From the NCBI RefSeq assembly GCF_004005495.1, contig NZ_RZYA01000021.1, forward strand, positions 93,699-157,698: DNA of 64,000 nucleotides. Direction: 5' to 3'. Below are positions 1-7,263 of this stretch, piece by piece. The notes under the pieces were generated by a model, which saw only the letters and a list, made by a program, of their open reading frames with translations, searched no databases and was not told where the DNA came from. How positions within the stretch are numbered: position 1 is the first letter of the stretch; every line of letters begins with the position of its first letter. The position numbers and the translations under genes are program-made. Origin of the DNA: Streptomyces antnestii (GTDB taxonomy: Bacteria; Actinomycetota; Actinomycetes; Streptomycetales; Streptomycetaceae).

Positions 1-97
1 CGGCGGCCCCAAGAACAACATCCTGTTCATCACCGCGACGACGTCCCTGTACTCCCTGATGACGTCCGTGACCGGCGCGCCACGTATTCACCGGTGA
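1..97 (+). CDS. C-terminal end of an SMP-30/gluconolactonase-like protein (partial)
   Basis: An open frame enters from the left edge (frame starting at base 2) and ends at TGA 95-97. The 31 visible residues, beginning GGPKNNILFITATTSLYSLM, resemble the last beta-propeller strand of SMP-30/gluconolactonase/LRE-family proteins, where a phrase like LFITASTSLY is common near the C-terminus. The rest of the gene lies outside the window, so the catalytic metal ligands cannot be checked. Confidence 0.55.
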   Translation, partial: GGPKNNILFITATTSLYSLMTSVTGAPRIHR

Positions 98-141
98 CGA
101 TGTGCTGTCCGGTTCACCCGGAACACGGCTAATCTGACGGT

Positions 142-552
142 ATGTCACTTGAGCGACCTGCGCTGGAGCTGCTCGGCTTCGACAACGTGCTGTTCCCCGT
201 CGGTGATCTCGACGAGGCGGTCTCCTTCTACGAGCGGGCCGGGTTTCCCGTGAAGTTCCGCCTCGACGAGGCCGGGATCGCCCTCCTTGAGGCCGGCAAG
301 GAGACGCCCGGCGTACTGCTGCGCGTCGAGGAGGACTTCGGCCACCGGCCGCCACCGTGGCCGGGCCCCCGCGTCTGGCTGGAGGTGCGCGACGCCAAGA
401 AGGCGGCCCGCGCCCTCCTGGACGCCGGGATCGAACTCCTCGACCCACCGTTCTCGACCTCCACGGGGTACGTCGTCGAGATCGCGGACCCGTGGGGCAA
501 CGTCATCGGCCTCACGGACTACGTCAAGCGGCCGGAGCTGGCGCGGAGTTAG
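142..552 (+). CDS. VOC (glyoxalase/bleomycin-resistance fold) family protein
   Basis: 136 aa, the usual size for a single-chain vicinal-oxygen-chelate protein made of two beta-alpha-beta-beta-beta modules. The first module starts LGFDNVLFPVGDLDEAVSFY and the second ends with the characteristic EIADPWGNVIGLTDY, where the Glu of 'EIADPWGN' is the usual metal ligand or its remnant. The family includes glyoxalases, dioxygenases and antibiotic-binding proteins; nothing here fixes the substrate. It is followed by a 98-bp gap holding the operator-like palindromes of the next operon, so it probably is not co-transcribed with it. Confidence 0.85.
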   Translation: MSLERPALELLGFDNVLFPVGDLDEAVSFYERAGFPVKFRLDEAGIALLEAGKETPGVLLRVEEDFGHRPPPWPGPRVWLEVRDAKKAARALLDAGIELLDPPFSTSTGYVVEIADPWGNVIGLTDYVKRPELARS

Positions 553-578
553 GGCGCGGGGGTTCGCAGGGGTTTTGG

Positions 579-592
579 TTGAACATGTTCAA
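579..592. promoter_or_regulatory. Operator-like palindrome 1 (overlaps the -35)
   Basis: TTGAACATGTTCAA is a perfect 14-bp palindrome. Its left half, TTGAAC (579-584), also works as a -35, with TACAGT (602-607) as a -10 after a 17-bp spacer. Binding here would block RNA polymerase. The likely ligand is the TetR protein encoded third in the downstream operon. Confidence 0.7.
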
Positions 593-624
593 AAACAGGT
601 CTACAGTCTCCCTCGACAGCGTTT

Positions 625-638
625 TTGAACGCGTTCAA
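625..638. promoter_or_regulatory. Operator-like palindrome 2 (downstream of the start site)
   Basis: TTGAACGCGTTCAA is a second perfect 14-bp palindrome with the same arms as the site at 579-592, centred 46 bp further on, about 10-25 bases after the predicted transcription start. It lies just before the AAGGAGG ribosome binding site (637-643) of the gene starting at 651. Two identical operators bracketing a promoter suggest tight repression. Confidence 0.7.
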
Positions 639-650
639 GGAGGGGTGGGA

Positions 651-1061
651 ATGGACCTCACAGTCGTCGCATACGTCGTCTACCTCGTCGTCAGCATCAG
701 CCTGACCGTCTGGGTGGCGCGCACCCTGAGCCGTAACGGAAGGGTCTTCCTCGCCGACGTGCTGCACGGGAACGAGAACCTCGCCGACGCGGTCAACCAC
801 CTGTTGGTGGTCGGCTTCTACCTCGTCAACCTCGGCTTCGTCGCGCTGTATCTGACCGGGGACGACGCGATCGCCGACACCCGGGGCATCTTCGAGGCCC
901 TGTCGACGAAGCTCGGCGTCGTGCTTCTCGTGCTGGGCGTCATGCACCTGGGGAACGTCTGGGTGCTCAACAAGATCCGGCGGCGGGGCGTCATGGAGCG
1001 GGAGCAGCAGCCGCCCGTACCGCCCCAGGGCTACGCCGCCCCGCCGGCCACCGGGTGGTGA
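651..1061 (+). CDS. Small conserved integral membrane protein
   Basis: 136 aa with three clear hydrophobic helices: roughly residues 3-23, 46-67 and 85-105. They are followed by a basic stretch (NKIRRRGV) and a short Pro/Gln-rich cytoplasmic tail. The start is ATG 651, eight bases after a strong AAGGAGG. I do not recognise a functional family. It is the first gene of a three-gene unit with a thioredoxin-like DCC protein (4-bp overlap) and a TetR regulator, and sits behind the double-palindrome promoter, so its expression is probably controlled by that TetR. Confidence 0.8.
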   Translation: MDLTVVAYVVYLVVSISLTVWVARTLSRNGRVFLADVLHGNENLADAVNHLLVVGFYLVNLGFVALYLTGDDAIADTRGIFEALSTKLGVVLLVLGVMHLGNVWVLNKIRRRGVMEREQQPPVPPQGYAAPPATGW

Positions 1062-1576
1062 CGGCGATGAGCGGGGTCGCGGACCGGGGCACCACGGGGG
1101 CCCCGGTCCGCCGGCTCGTCCTCCTCTACGACGCCCAGTGCCCGCTCTGCACATTCCTGCGGAACTGGCTCGCCCGGCAGCGGCAGCTCGTCCCGCTCGA
1201 CCTGGTGCCGGCCGGCTCCGATGAGGCCCGGCGCCGCTGCCCCGGGATCGATCACATCGCCACGCTCTCGGAGATCACACTCGTCGGTGACGCCGGGCAG
1301 ATCTACCGGGGGCCCGCCGCCTGGGTCGTGACCCTGTGGGCGCTCGCCGAGTACCGGCCCCTGGCCCACAAGCTCAGCACCCCGTCGGGCGCCCGGCTCG
1401 CGCGGGCCGCGGTGCTTGCCGCCGCCAAGTACCGCCAGGCTCACCGGAACCAGCAGGTCAGGAATGCCGGCGGCGGCGCCTACCGCAGGGTCGACGGCTG
1501 GACGTACGACCCCGTCGACGGGTGGACGTACTACGGCCCCGCGGCCTGCGACAGCGGCTGCCACGTGCCCGATTAG
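1058..1576 (+). CDS. DCC-family thiol-disulfide oxidoreductase-like protein (DUF393)
   Basis: 172 aa. The N-terminal phrase LVLLYDAQCPLCTFLRNWLARQ contains the CxxC (CPLC) motif that defines the DCC/YuxK family, a thioredoxin-like fold of poorly known function. The start GTG 1058 overlaps the TGA of the membrane gene (GTGA), implying translational coupling; an in-frame GTG at 1055 and ATG at 1067 are alternatives. The C-terminus is unusual, with two tandem copies of a WTYDP/WTYYG-like phrase. Its link to the membrane protein suggests a paired redox function at the membrane, which is inference. Confidence 0.82.
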   Translation: MTAMSGVADRGTTGAPVRRLVLLYDAQCPLCTFLRNWLARQRQLVPLDLVPAGSDEARRRCPGIDHIATLSEITLVGDAGQIYRGPAAWVVTLWALAEYRPLAHKLSTPSGARLARAAVLAAAKYRQAHRNQQVRNAGGGAYRRVDGWTYDPVDGWTYYGPAACDSGCHVPD

Positions 1577-1586
1577 GCTCTGCAGC

Positions 1587-2372
1587 GTGCCAGCAGAGAA
1601 AGAGACCCCCGACAGTCCCGAGCCCGGTGCGGCGCCCGGTGCCGCGCCCGGTGCCGCCAAGATCCCCACCAAGAGCCCCGCCAAGAGTGAGCAGACGCGG
1701 GCGCTGATCCTGGAGACCGCGATGCGGTTGTTCCGGGAGCGGGGCTACGACAAGACGACGATGCGGGCGATCGCCAAGGAGGCGGGGGTCTCCGTCGGCA
1801 ACGCGTACTACTACTTCGGCGGCAAGGAACACCTCATCCAGGGGTTCTACGACCAGATCGCCGCCGAGCACCGGACGGCCGTACGGTCCGTGCTCGACCG
1901 CGAGACGGACCTGGAGAAGCGGCTCGCGGGGGTGCTGCGCGCCTGGCTGGACATCGCGGAGCCGTACCACGAGTTCGCGGCCCAGTTCTTCAAGACCGCG
2001 GCGGATCCGACCAGCCCGCTCAGCCCCTTCTCGCCCGAGTCCGAGCACGCGCGCGAGACGGCGATCGACGTGCACCGCGAGGTCCTCGCGGGCTCGAAGG
2101 CCAAGGTCCCGGCCGAACTGGCCGCGATCCTGCCGGAGTTGATGTGGCTGTCCCAGATGGGGCTCGTCCTGTACTGGGTCTTCGACAGCTCCGAGGGCCG
2201 CGAGCGGAGCCGGCGGCTCGCCGAGCGGGGGGCACGGCTGACGACGCGGGGGGTCGCGCTCGCCCGGTTCCGGGTGCTCCGGCCGCTGGTGCTCGAGGTG
2301 CACGAACTGTTCACGGACTTCCTGCCGGGCATGACGGAGGCGTCGACGGCGGCGCGGACCGGGAAAGGGTGA
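1587..2372 (+). CDS. TetR-family transcriptional regulator
   Basis: 261 aa. After a low-complexity Pro/Ala leader (residues about 1-30) comes a classic TetR helix-turn-helix (TRALILETAMRLFRERGYDK, then MRAIAKEAGVSVGNAYYYFGGKEHLI). The rest is a helical ligand-binding domain ending near residue 255. The start GTG 1587 is chosen because it follows the upstream TAG by 11 bases; an earlier in-frame start would run into the upstream gene. As the last gene of the 651-2372 unit, it is the obvious candidate to bind the paired palindromes at 579-638 and regulate itself. The inducer is unknown. Confidence 0.9.
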   Translation: MPAEKETPDSPEPGAAPGAAPGAAKIPTKSPAKSEQTRALILETAMRLFRERGYDKTTMRAIAKEAGVSVGNAYYYFGGKEHLIQGFYDQIAAEHRTAVRSVLDRETDLEKRLAGVLRAWLDIAEPYHEFAAQFFKTAADPTSPLSPFSPESEHARETAIDVHREVLAGSKAKVPAELAAILPELMWLSQMGLVLYWVFDSSEGRERSRRLAERGARLTTRGVALARFRVLRPLVLEVHELFTDFLPGMTEASTAARTGKG

Positions 2373-2448
2373 GGGGGTAGGGGGTAGGGGGTATCGCGTA
2401 GGGCTGGGGAATCGGGGGAATCGGGGGATTCAAGGGGTGGCCGGGGGC
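2371..2448 (+). repeat. G-tract cluster (possible G-quadruplex)
   Basis: After the TetR stop, the plus strand carries a run of G-tracts: three GGGGG blocks spaced by TA, then GGG, GGGG and two GGGGG blocks spaced by AATC, then two more within about 25 bases. It lies in the presumed promoter/leader of the carboxypeptidase gene at 2488. Confidence 0.6.
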
Positions 2449-2487
2449 TCTTACCTTTGGTTCATTCGGTCCTTGTACCGTCGTCTG

Positions 2488-3666
2488 ATGCCCGGCACCT
2501 CTTCATCGCACCACGTCAGCCGCCGCGCCGCGCTCGCCATCGGCCTCGGCGCAGCGGCCTCCGTCACCCTGCCCGGCCCCCGTGCCGAGGCGGCCTCGCC
2601 CGGCGCCGTCGGCGGGGCGCGGCTCGGCCGGCCCGGTGTACAGGTGGCGCCCGGCGCGCCCCGGCTGCCCAAGCTCGCCGCCCAGTCGTGGCTCGTCGCC
2701 GACCGTGACACCGGCGACGTCCTCGCCTCGTACGAGGCGCACCGCGCGCTGCCGCCGGCGTCGACGCTCAAGATGCTGTTCGCCGACACGGTGCTGCCGA
2801 AGTTCGGCCGGACCCAGCTCCACAAGGTGACCGCCGCCGATCTCGCGGGCATCCCGTACGGCAGCAGCCTCGTCGGCGTCCAGGCCGGCACCACGTACAC
2901 GGTCGAGCAGTTGTGGCAGGGCGTGTTCCTGCGGTCCGGGAACGACGCGGTGCACGTCCTCGCGAGCATGAACGGCGGCGTGGCCGAGACCGTCCGGCAG
3001 ATGCAGGCGCGCGCGGCCGACCTCCAGGCCAACGACACGCACGTCGTCAGCCCCGACGGCTTCGACCACAGGGGGCAGGTGTCGTCGGCGTACGACCTGA
3101 CGCTGTTCGCGCGGGCCGGCCTCAGGAACGACGACTTCCGCGGCTACTGCGCCACGAAGACGGCCGACTTCCCGGCCGGTGGAAAGAAGACGTTCCAGAT
3201 ACAGAACACGGACCGCCTCCTCACCGGCCAGGGCGTACAGCCGTACGAGGGGCTCATAGGCGTGAAGAACGGCTACACGTCGCACGCGGGCAACACGTTC
3301 ACCGGCGCGGCGACCCGCGGCGGGCGGACCCTCCTCGTCACCGTCATGCACCCCAGGGCCGGGTACGAGGCGGTGTACGAGGAGACGGCGGCGCTGCTCG
3401 ACTGGGGGTTCGCGGCGGCGGGCAAGGCGGACCCGGTGGGCACGCTGGTCGCACCGCTGAGCGAGCAGCCCGAGAGCGCGAGGGCGGCGGACTCAGGTGC
3501 GGGCGCGGCGGGCGCGGGGCCGGAGGCGGCGGGAGCTCCGGCCGTGTCCCGCACGGACGACTGGGCGTTCGGCGGTTCGGCGGCGGTCGCGGTGCTCGCG
3601 GGCGGCGGCCTGCTGGCACTGCGCCGACGCGCGCGCCCGAGCGGCCGACGGAGACGTCAGGCCTGA
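2488..3666 (+). CDS. D-alanyl-D-alanine carboxypeptidase (S11/DacC type), copy 1
   Basis: 392 aa exported wall enzyme that trims the terminal D-Ala from peptidoglycan stem peptides. The penicillin-binding active-site motifs are all present: SxxK at S92-T-L-K95 (PASTLKML), SGN at 150-152 and K-N-G at 260-262 in place of the usual KTG. The N-terminus has a twin-arginine-like signal (SRRAALAIGLG). The C-terminus has an Ala/Gly-rich linker, one hydrophobic helix and a basic tail, typical of membrane-anchored PBPs. ATG 2488 is preferred over an upstream in-frame start at 2437 because the signal peptide then begins normally. A close paralogue lies at 7264. Confidence 0.92.
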   Translation: MPGTSSSHHVSRRAALAIGLGAAASVTLPGPRAEAASPGAVGGARLGRPGVQVAPGAPRLPKLAAQSWLVADRDTGDVLASYEAHRALPPASTLKMLFADTVLPKFGRTQLHKVTAADLAGIPYGSSLVGVQAGTTYTVEQLWQGVFLRSGNDAVHVLASMNGGVAETVRQMQARAADLQANDTHVVSPDGFDHRGQVSSAYDLTLFARAGLRNDDFRGYCATKTADFPAGGKKTFQIQNTDRLLTGQGVQPYEGLIGVKNGYTSHAGNTFTGAATRGGRTLLVTVMHPRAGYEAVYEETAALLDWGFAAAGKADPVGTLVAPLSEQPESARAADSGAGAAGAGPEAAGAPAVSRTDDWAFGGSAAVAVLAGGGLLALRRRARPSGRRRRQA

Positions 3667-3673
3667 CGGCAGG

Positions 3674-3707
3674 GCGGGCGTGACGGCGGGGCGGGCGTGA
3701 CGGCGGG
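3674..3707. repeat. 17-bp tandem duplication between convergent genes
   Basis: GCGGGCGTGACGGCGGG occurs twice in tandem between the carboxypeptidase stop and the MarR stop. No terminator hairpin is obvious in this short (47-bp) gap. Confidence 0.6.
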
Positions 3708-3713
3708 GCGGGG

Positions 3714-4220
3714 TCAGGACCTGCGTCCGGCCGGGCCCGACTCGGCGGCGATCATCACGCGTCGCAGCAGGTCAGAGAGCTGACGGCGCTCCTTCGCGTC
3801 CAGCACGCCGAGCACCCGGTGCTCTTCGCCGCCGAGTGTGTCAAGCGCCTTGCGCCAGATGGCCCGGCCCTCGTCGGTCAGTTCCACGTCGACCCGGCGC
3901 CGGTCAGTCCTGGACGGCGTACGGAGGACGAGGCCGCGGCGTTCGAGGGCGTCGAGGCGGCCGGTGACGGATGCCGGGGCGAGGCCCAGGTCCGAGGCGA
4001 GTTCCGAGGGTGCCGCACGTCCGGCGCGGCCCGCGAGCTTGTGCAGCGTGTCGAACTCGAAGCGCTCCAACTCGACGTCCGCCAGGGCCTGTTCACGGAC
4101 CTTGCGCAGATGCCGGGTCAGCTCGCCCGCGCGCGTGATCGCACCCTCGATGTCCGGGTCGAGCTCCGGCATGACCGGCAGCCAGCGCTCCAGATGCCCA
4201 TCGGTCCAGTCGCGTTCCAT
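3714..4220 (-). CDS. MarR-family transcriptional regulator
   Basis: 168 aa, normal for MarR. The winged helix is visible (ELASDLGLAPASVTGRLDAL for the HTH, then RRGLVLRTPSRTDRRRVDVELTDEG for the wing with the conserved D-R-R). It starts at ATG 4220 and is transcribed divergently from an MFS transporter. The 125-bp region between them holds a six-fold 15-bp near-repeat, a likely binding array. MarR proteins of this layout usually repress the adjacent exporter until a small phenolic or drug-like ligand binds; the ligand is unknown. Confidence 0.9.
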   Translation of the reverse strand: MERDWTDGHLERWLPVMPELDPDIEGAITRAGELTRHLRKVREQALADVELERFEFDTLHKLAGRAGRAAPSELASDLGLAPASVTGRLDALERRGLVLRTPSRTDRRRVDVELTDEGRAIWRKALDTLGGEEHRVLGVLDAKERRQLSDLLRRVMIAAESGPAGRRS

Positions 4221-4250
4221 GAGGGCAGTCTACGGCCGGTTACTTCGGTG

Positions 4251-4341
4251 CCAGATATTTTCGCTTCCAGATATTTCGCTGCCGGATATTTTGATGCCCG
4301 ATAATTCGTTGACGAATAGTTCGGTGACGAAATACATTCGC
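4251..4341. promoter_or_regulatory. Six-copy 15-bp degenerate direct repeat (candidate MarR operator array)
   Basis: AT-rich units start at about 4251, 4267, 4282, 4297, 4312 and 4327 (CCAGATATTTT, CCAGATATTTC, CCGGATATTTT, CCCGATAATTC, ACGAATAGTTC, ACGAAATACAT). The stretch is unusually AT-rich for this genome and fills almost the whole intergenic space between the divergent marR-like and MFS genes. Confidence 0.65.
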
Positions 4342-4345
4342 CGTC

Positions 4346-5641
4346 ATGCCGCGCCGCCCCAGCCTCCGCCTCCGCCACCCGTTGTTAGGTAACACCTCCT
4401 TCCGCCGCTTCTTCCTCGGCCGTCTCCTCTCCCTGGTCGGCGACGCCGTCATCCCCTCCGCCCTCGCCCTCGCCGTACTGGCCGCCACCGGTGGATCCGC
4501 CTCGGCGCTCGCGCTGGTCCTGGGCTGCGCGATGGTGCCGCGGCTGGTACTCCTCCCACTGGGCGGCGTGATCGCCGACCGCTTCAACCCGCGCACCGTG
4601 GCCCTGACCACCGACCTCGTACGCTGCGCGGGACAGCTCTTCGTCGCCTTCGAACTCCTCTCCGGAAAGCCGGAGTTGTGGCACATCGCGGCCGCCGAGG
4701 CGATCGGCGGAGCCGCCTCCGCCTTCGCCATGCCGACACTGGCCCCACTCATCGTCGGCATCGTCGGCGAGCAGGACCGGCAGGCCGCCAACTCCACGCT
4801 CGGCGTCGTGCGCAGCGCCACGCTCGCGGGCGGCCCGGCGCTCGCCGGCCTGCTCGTCCTGACCGCGGGCCCCGGCTGGGCCTTCGTCCTCGACTCCGCC
4901 TCGTTCGCCGTCAGCGCCGCCCTGCTCGCCACTCTGAGGCTCCACCGGGTACCGGCCGCAGCTGAGGACCGCCGCTCCCTGCGGTCCGATCTGGTCGAGG
5001 GCTGGCACGAGGTGCGCTCGCGCGGCTGGTACTGGACGAGCCTGGTCGCCCACGCCACGTGGAACGGCGCGGCAGCCGTGTTCGCCACGCTCGGGCCGGC
5101 CATCGCCGTCAAGGAGCTGGGCGGCAACGGCGCCTGGATCGTGATCGCCCAGGCGGGCGCGGTCGGCCTGCTCCTCGGCTCACTCCTGTCCGGGCGGGCC
5201 CGCCCCCGCCGCCCGGTCCTCACCGGCAACCTGGCCCTCACCACGTACGTCCTGCCACTGGGGCTGCTCGCCCTGTACGCCCCCGCCCCGGCGGTCGCCG
5301 CCGCGTCCGGCGTCGCCCTGGCCGGGCTCGGCTTCTTCAATCCCCTCTGGGAGACAGCGGTCCAGGCCGCCGTTCCCAAGGCCGTCCTCGCCCGCGTCAC
5401 CTCGTACGACTGGCTGCTCTCGCTGGCCGCGATGCCGCTGGGCTACGTCCTCGCGCCGCTCGCCGCCGACGCGTGGGGCGAGGCGACACCGCTGTGGATC
5501 GCGGCGGCGGCCGTGGCGGTGACCTGCGCGGGGACCGCGTTCGTGCCCGGTGTACGGGCGTTCACGCATCAGGCCGGTACCGGCGGAGGCGAAGACGCAG
5601 CCGGTGTCAGGCCCGCTTCGACGCCAGCTCGACGACCGTGA
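4346..5641 (+). CDS. MFS transporter (drug-efflux-like)
   Basis: 431 aa with about 12 hydrophobic segments in two halves. The cytoplasmic loop 2-3 motif is recognisable (GGVIADRFNPRTVAL). It resembles the MFS_3/enterobactin-exporter-type group, proton-driven exporters in the cell membrane. It is divergent from the MarR gene and probably repressed by it. Its last 35 bp overlap the 3' end of the convergent metallophosphoesterase gene. Substrate unknown. Confidence 0.88.
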   Translation: MPRRPSLRLRHPLLGNTSFRRFFLGRLLSLVGDAVIPSALALAVLAATGGSASALALVLGCAMVPRLVLLPLGGVIADRFNPRTVALTTDLVRCAGQLFVAFELLSGKPELWHIAAAEAIGGAASAFAMPTLAPLIVGIVGEQDRQAANSTLGVVRSATLAGGPALAGLLVLTAGPGWAFVLDSASFAVSAALLATLRLHRVPAAAEDRRSLRSDLVEGWHEVRSRGWYWTSLVAHATWNGAAAVFATLGPAIAVKELGGNGAWIVIAQAGAVGLLLGSLLSGRARPRRPVLTGNLALTTYVLPLGLLALYAPAPAVAAASGVALAGLGFFNPLWETAVQAAVPKAVLARVTSYDWLLSLAAMPLGYVLAPLAADAWGEATPLWIAAAAVAVTCAGTAFVPGVRAFTHQAGTGGGEDAAGVRPASTPARRP

Positions 5642-6872
5642 TGTCCGAGGGCGCTCCGACCCGTACCGGCGGACCCCACGCGCCGGCGCCCCGGCTCACG
5701 TACAGCTGTGTGTCGCCGTACCGCTCCAGGCCCGCGAGTGTCGGGTTGGCCGCGGCGGCGATGAAGTTGCCCGGCCAGAGCTGGCCGCCGTGGGTGTGCC
5801 CGGACAGCTGGAGGTCGACGCCGTGCTTCACCGCCTCGTGGATCATCACGGGCTGGTGGGCGAGGAGGACGGCGGCGCGGCGGGGGTCGCGGTCACCGAG
5901 CGCCTTGTCGTAGTCGGGGCCGTCGCCGTAGTTCTCGCCGGACACGTCGTTCACCCCGGCGAGGTCGAACGCGCCCATCTCCACGCGCGCGTTCTCCAGA
6001 GGCCGCAGGCCGATCTCGCGCACATGCTCGACCCACGGCTCGGCGCCCGAGAAGTACTCGTGGTTGCCCGTCACGAAGTACGTGCCGTGGCGGGCCCGCA
6101 GCCCCGCGAGCGGCGCGACGGCCGGCGCCAGATCCTCGACGCTCCCGTCGACCAGGTCTCCGACGACGGCGATCAGGTCGGGCTGCGTGGAGTTGATCGT
6201 GTCGACCACCTTCTGGGCGAAGCCCCGACCCAGAACGGGCCCCAGGTGGATGTCGCTCACGACCGCGATCCGGAACCCGTGCGCGGCGCGCGGCAGCCGG
6301 GCCAGTGGAACGGTGACCCGCTTCACCCTGGGCCCGCGCAGCACTCCGTACGCGCCGTTCCCGACGATGCCGGTGGCGGCGACGGCTGCGGCTCCGCCGA
6401 CGACCCGGGAGACGAAGAGCCGCCGGGAGGGGCCGGACGCGGAGACGGGGGCGGGAGTCGGGGGCGGGGTGGGCGTCTGCGGCTCGGCCGTCGGAACCAG
6501 TACGGGCTCGGGCTCCCGCACCGGCCCCGCCTCCGGGGCCTGCGCCGCGGACCTGCGGTCGAGGTGGCGCCGCAGCAGGGGCCGTACGAGTTCACCCGCG
6601 AGGACCGCGAGGACCAGGTAGATCGAGAAGGCCATCCACAGGAACCCTGGCCAGGCCAGGACCTGCTGCAACCAGAACGGCGCACCCGCCCGCTCGCTCG
6701 CCACCGCCGCGAACATCAGCAGCGGCCCCAGCACGAACACGGCCGTCCCCGCGCGCCGCGCGAGCCCGGCGCGGACCGTCGTGTCGCGCACGAGGCGGCG
6801 CCACGCGTACCAGTGCAGACCGGCGAAGGCCGCGAGCGAGGCGACCCCGACGACCACTAAGACGGCGATCAA
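5607..6872 (-). CDS. Membrane-anchored metallophosphoesterase (YkuE-like)
   Basis: 421 aa. Residues 1-100 hold about three to four membrane helices. A Pro-rich linker (115-145) follows, then a basic/hydrophobic segment (150-175), then a calcineurin-like domain. All metal-binding motifs are present: SDIH (206-209), GDLVDG (238-243), GNHE (269-272) and GHTHGGQ (358-364). These two-metal enzymes hydrolyse phosphoesters; YkuE-type members act at the outer membrane face, but the substrate is unknown. Orientation and the 35-bp 3' overlap with the MFS gene are directly visible. Confidence 0.9.
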   Translation of the reverse strand: MIAVLVVVGVASLAAFAGLHWYAWRRLVRDTTVRAGLARRAGTAVFVLGPLLMFAAVASERAGAPFWLQQVLAWPGFLWMAFSIYLVLAVLAGELVRPLLRRHLDRRSAAQAPEAGPVREPEPVLVPTAEPQTPTPPPTPAPVSASGPSRRLFVSRVVGGAAAVAATGIVGNGAYGVLRGPRVKRVTVPLARLPRAAHGFRIAVVSDIHLGPVLGRGFAQKVVDTINSTQPDLIAVVGDLVDGSVEDLAPAVAPLAGLRARHGTYFVTGNHEYFSGAEPWVEHVREIGLRPLENARVEMGAFDLAGVNDVSGENYGDGPDYDKALGDRDPRRAAVLLAHQPVMIHEAVKHGVDLQLSGHTHGGQLWPGNFIAAAANPTLAGLERYGDTQLYVSRGAGAWGPPVRVGAPSDITVVELASKRA

Positions 6873-6914
6873 CGCGCCGCGCTCCTTCCCCGTTGTGGCG
6901 TGCCGTTCCCCGTG

Positions 6915-7154
6915 TCACGCACGTCGCAACGCGCGCAGTCCACGGAACCCGATGACCCCCACCACCGTCCCCAAGACAAAGGAGACGACGGCAAGCGTCA
7001 GGTGCACCCAGAAGTAGGCGGTCGGGTGGCCGGCGTCGTCGAACGCGAGCCCGCTCCCGTCCTTCCACAGGTTCTTAATGAAAGTGACCCAGATGACCCA
7101 GCTCCAGACACCGAAGGCGAGCAGGAACCAGGAGACGGGGCGGCTGAGCTTCAT
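6915..7154 (-). CDS. Small two-helix membrane protein
   Basis: 79 aa, with hydrophobic helices at about 6-22 and 47-68 separated by a charged loop (KNLWKDGSGLAFDDAGH). The start ATG 7154 is chosen because the first helix then begins at the N-terminus; the open frame extends upstream to 7220 without a plausible coding signal. It resembles SCO4846-type conserved Streptomyces proteins (recall). It lies 42 bp upstream of, and in line with, the metallophosphoesterase gene, so they may be co-transcribed. Function unknown. Confidence 0.75.
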   Translation of the reverse strand: MKLSRPVSWFLLAFGVWSWVIWVTFIKNLWKDGSGLAFDDAGHPTAYFWVHLTLAVVSFVLGTVVGVIGFRGLRALRRA

Positions 7155-7263
7155 ACCCTCAGTATCGCGAGTGTTCCTTCCGCACCGCCGCCGGGGTGGG
7201 GAGACGGGGACACAGGACACCTCGGCGAAGACTTACCGGCACGGGCCATGTACGTTCACGACC

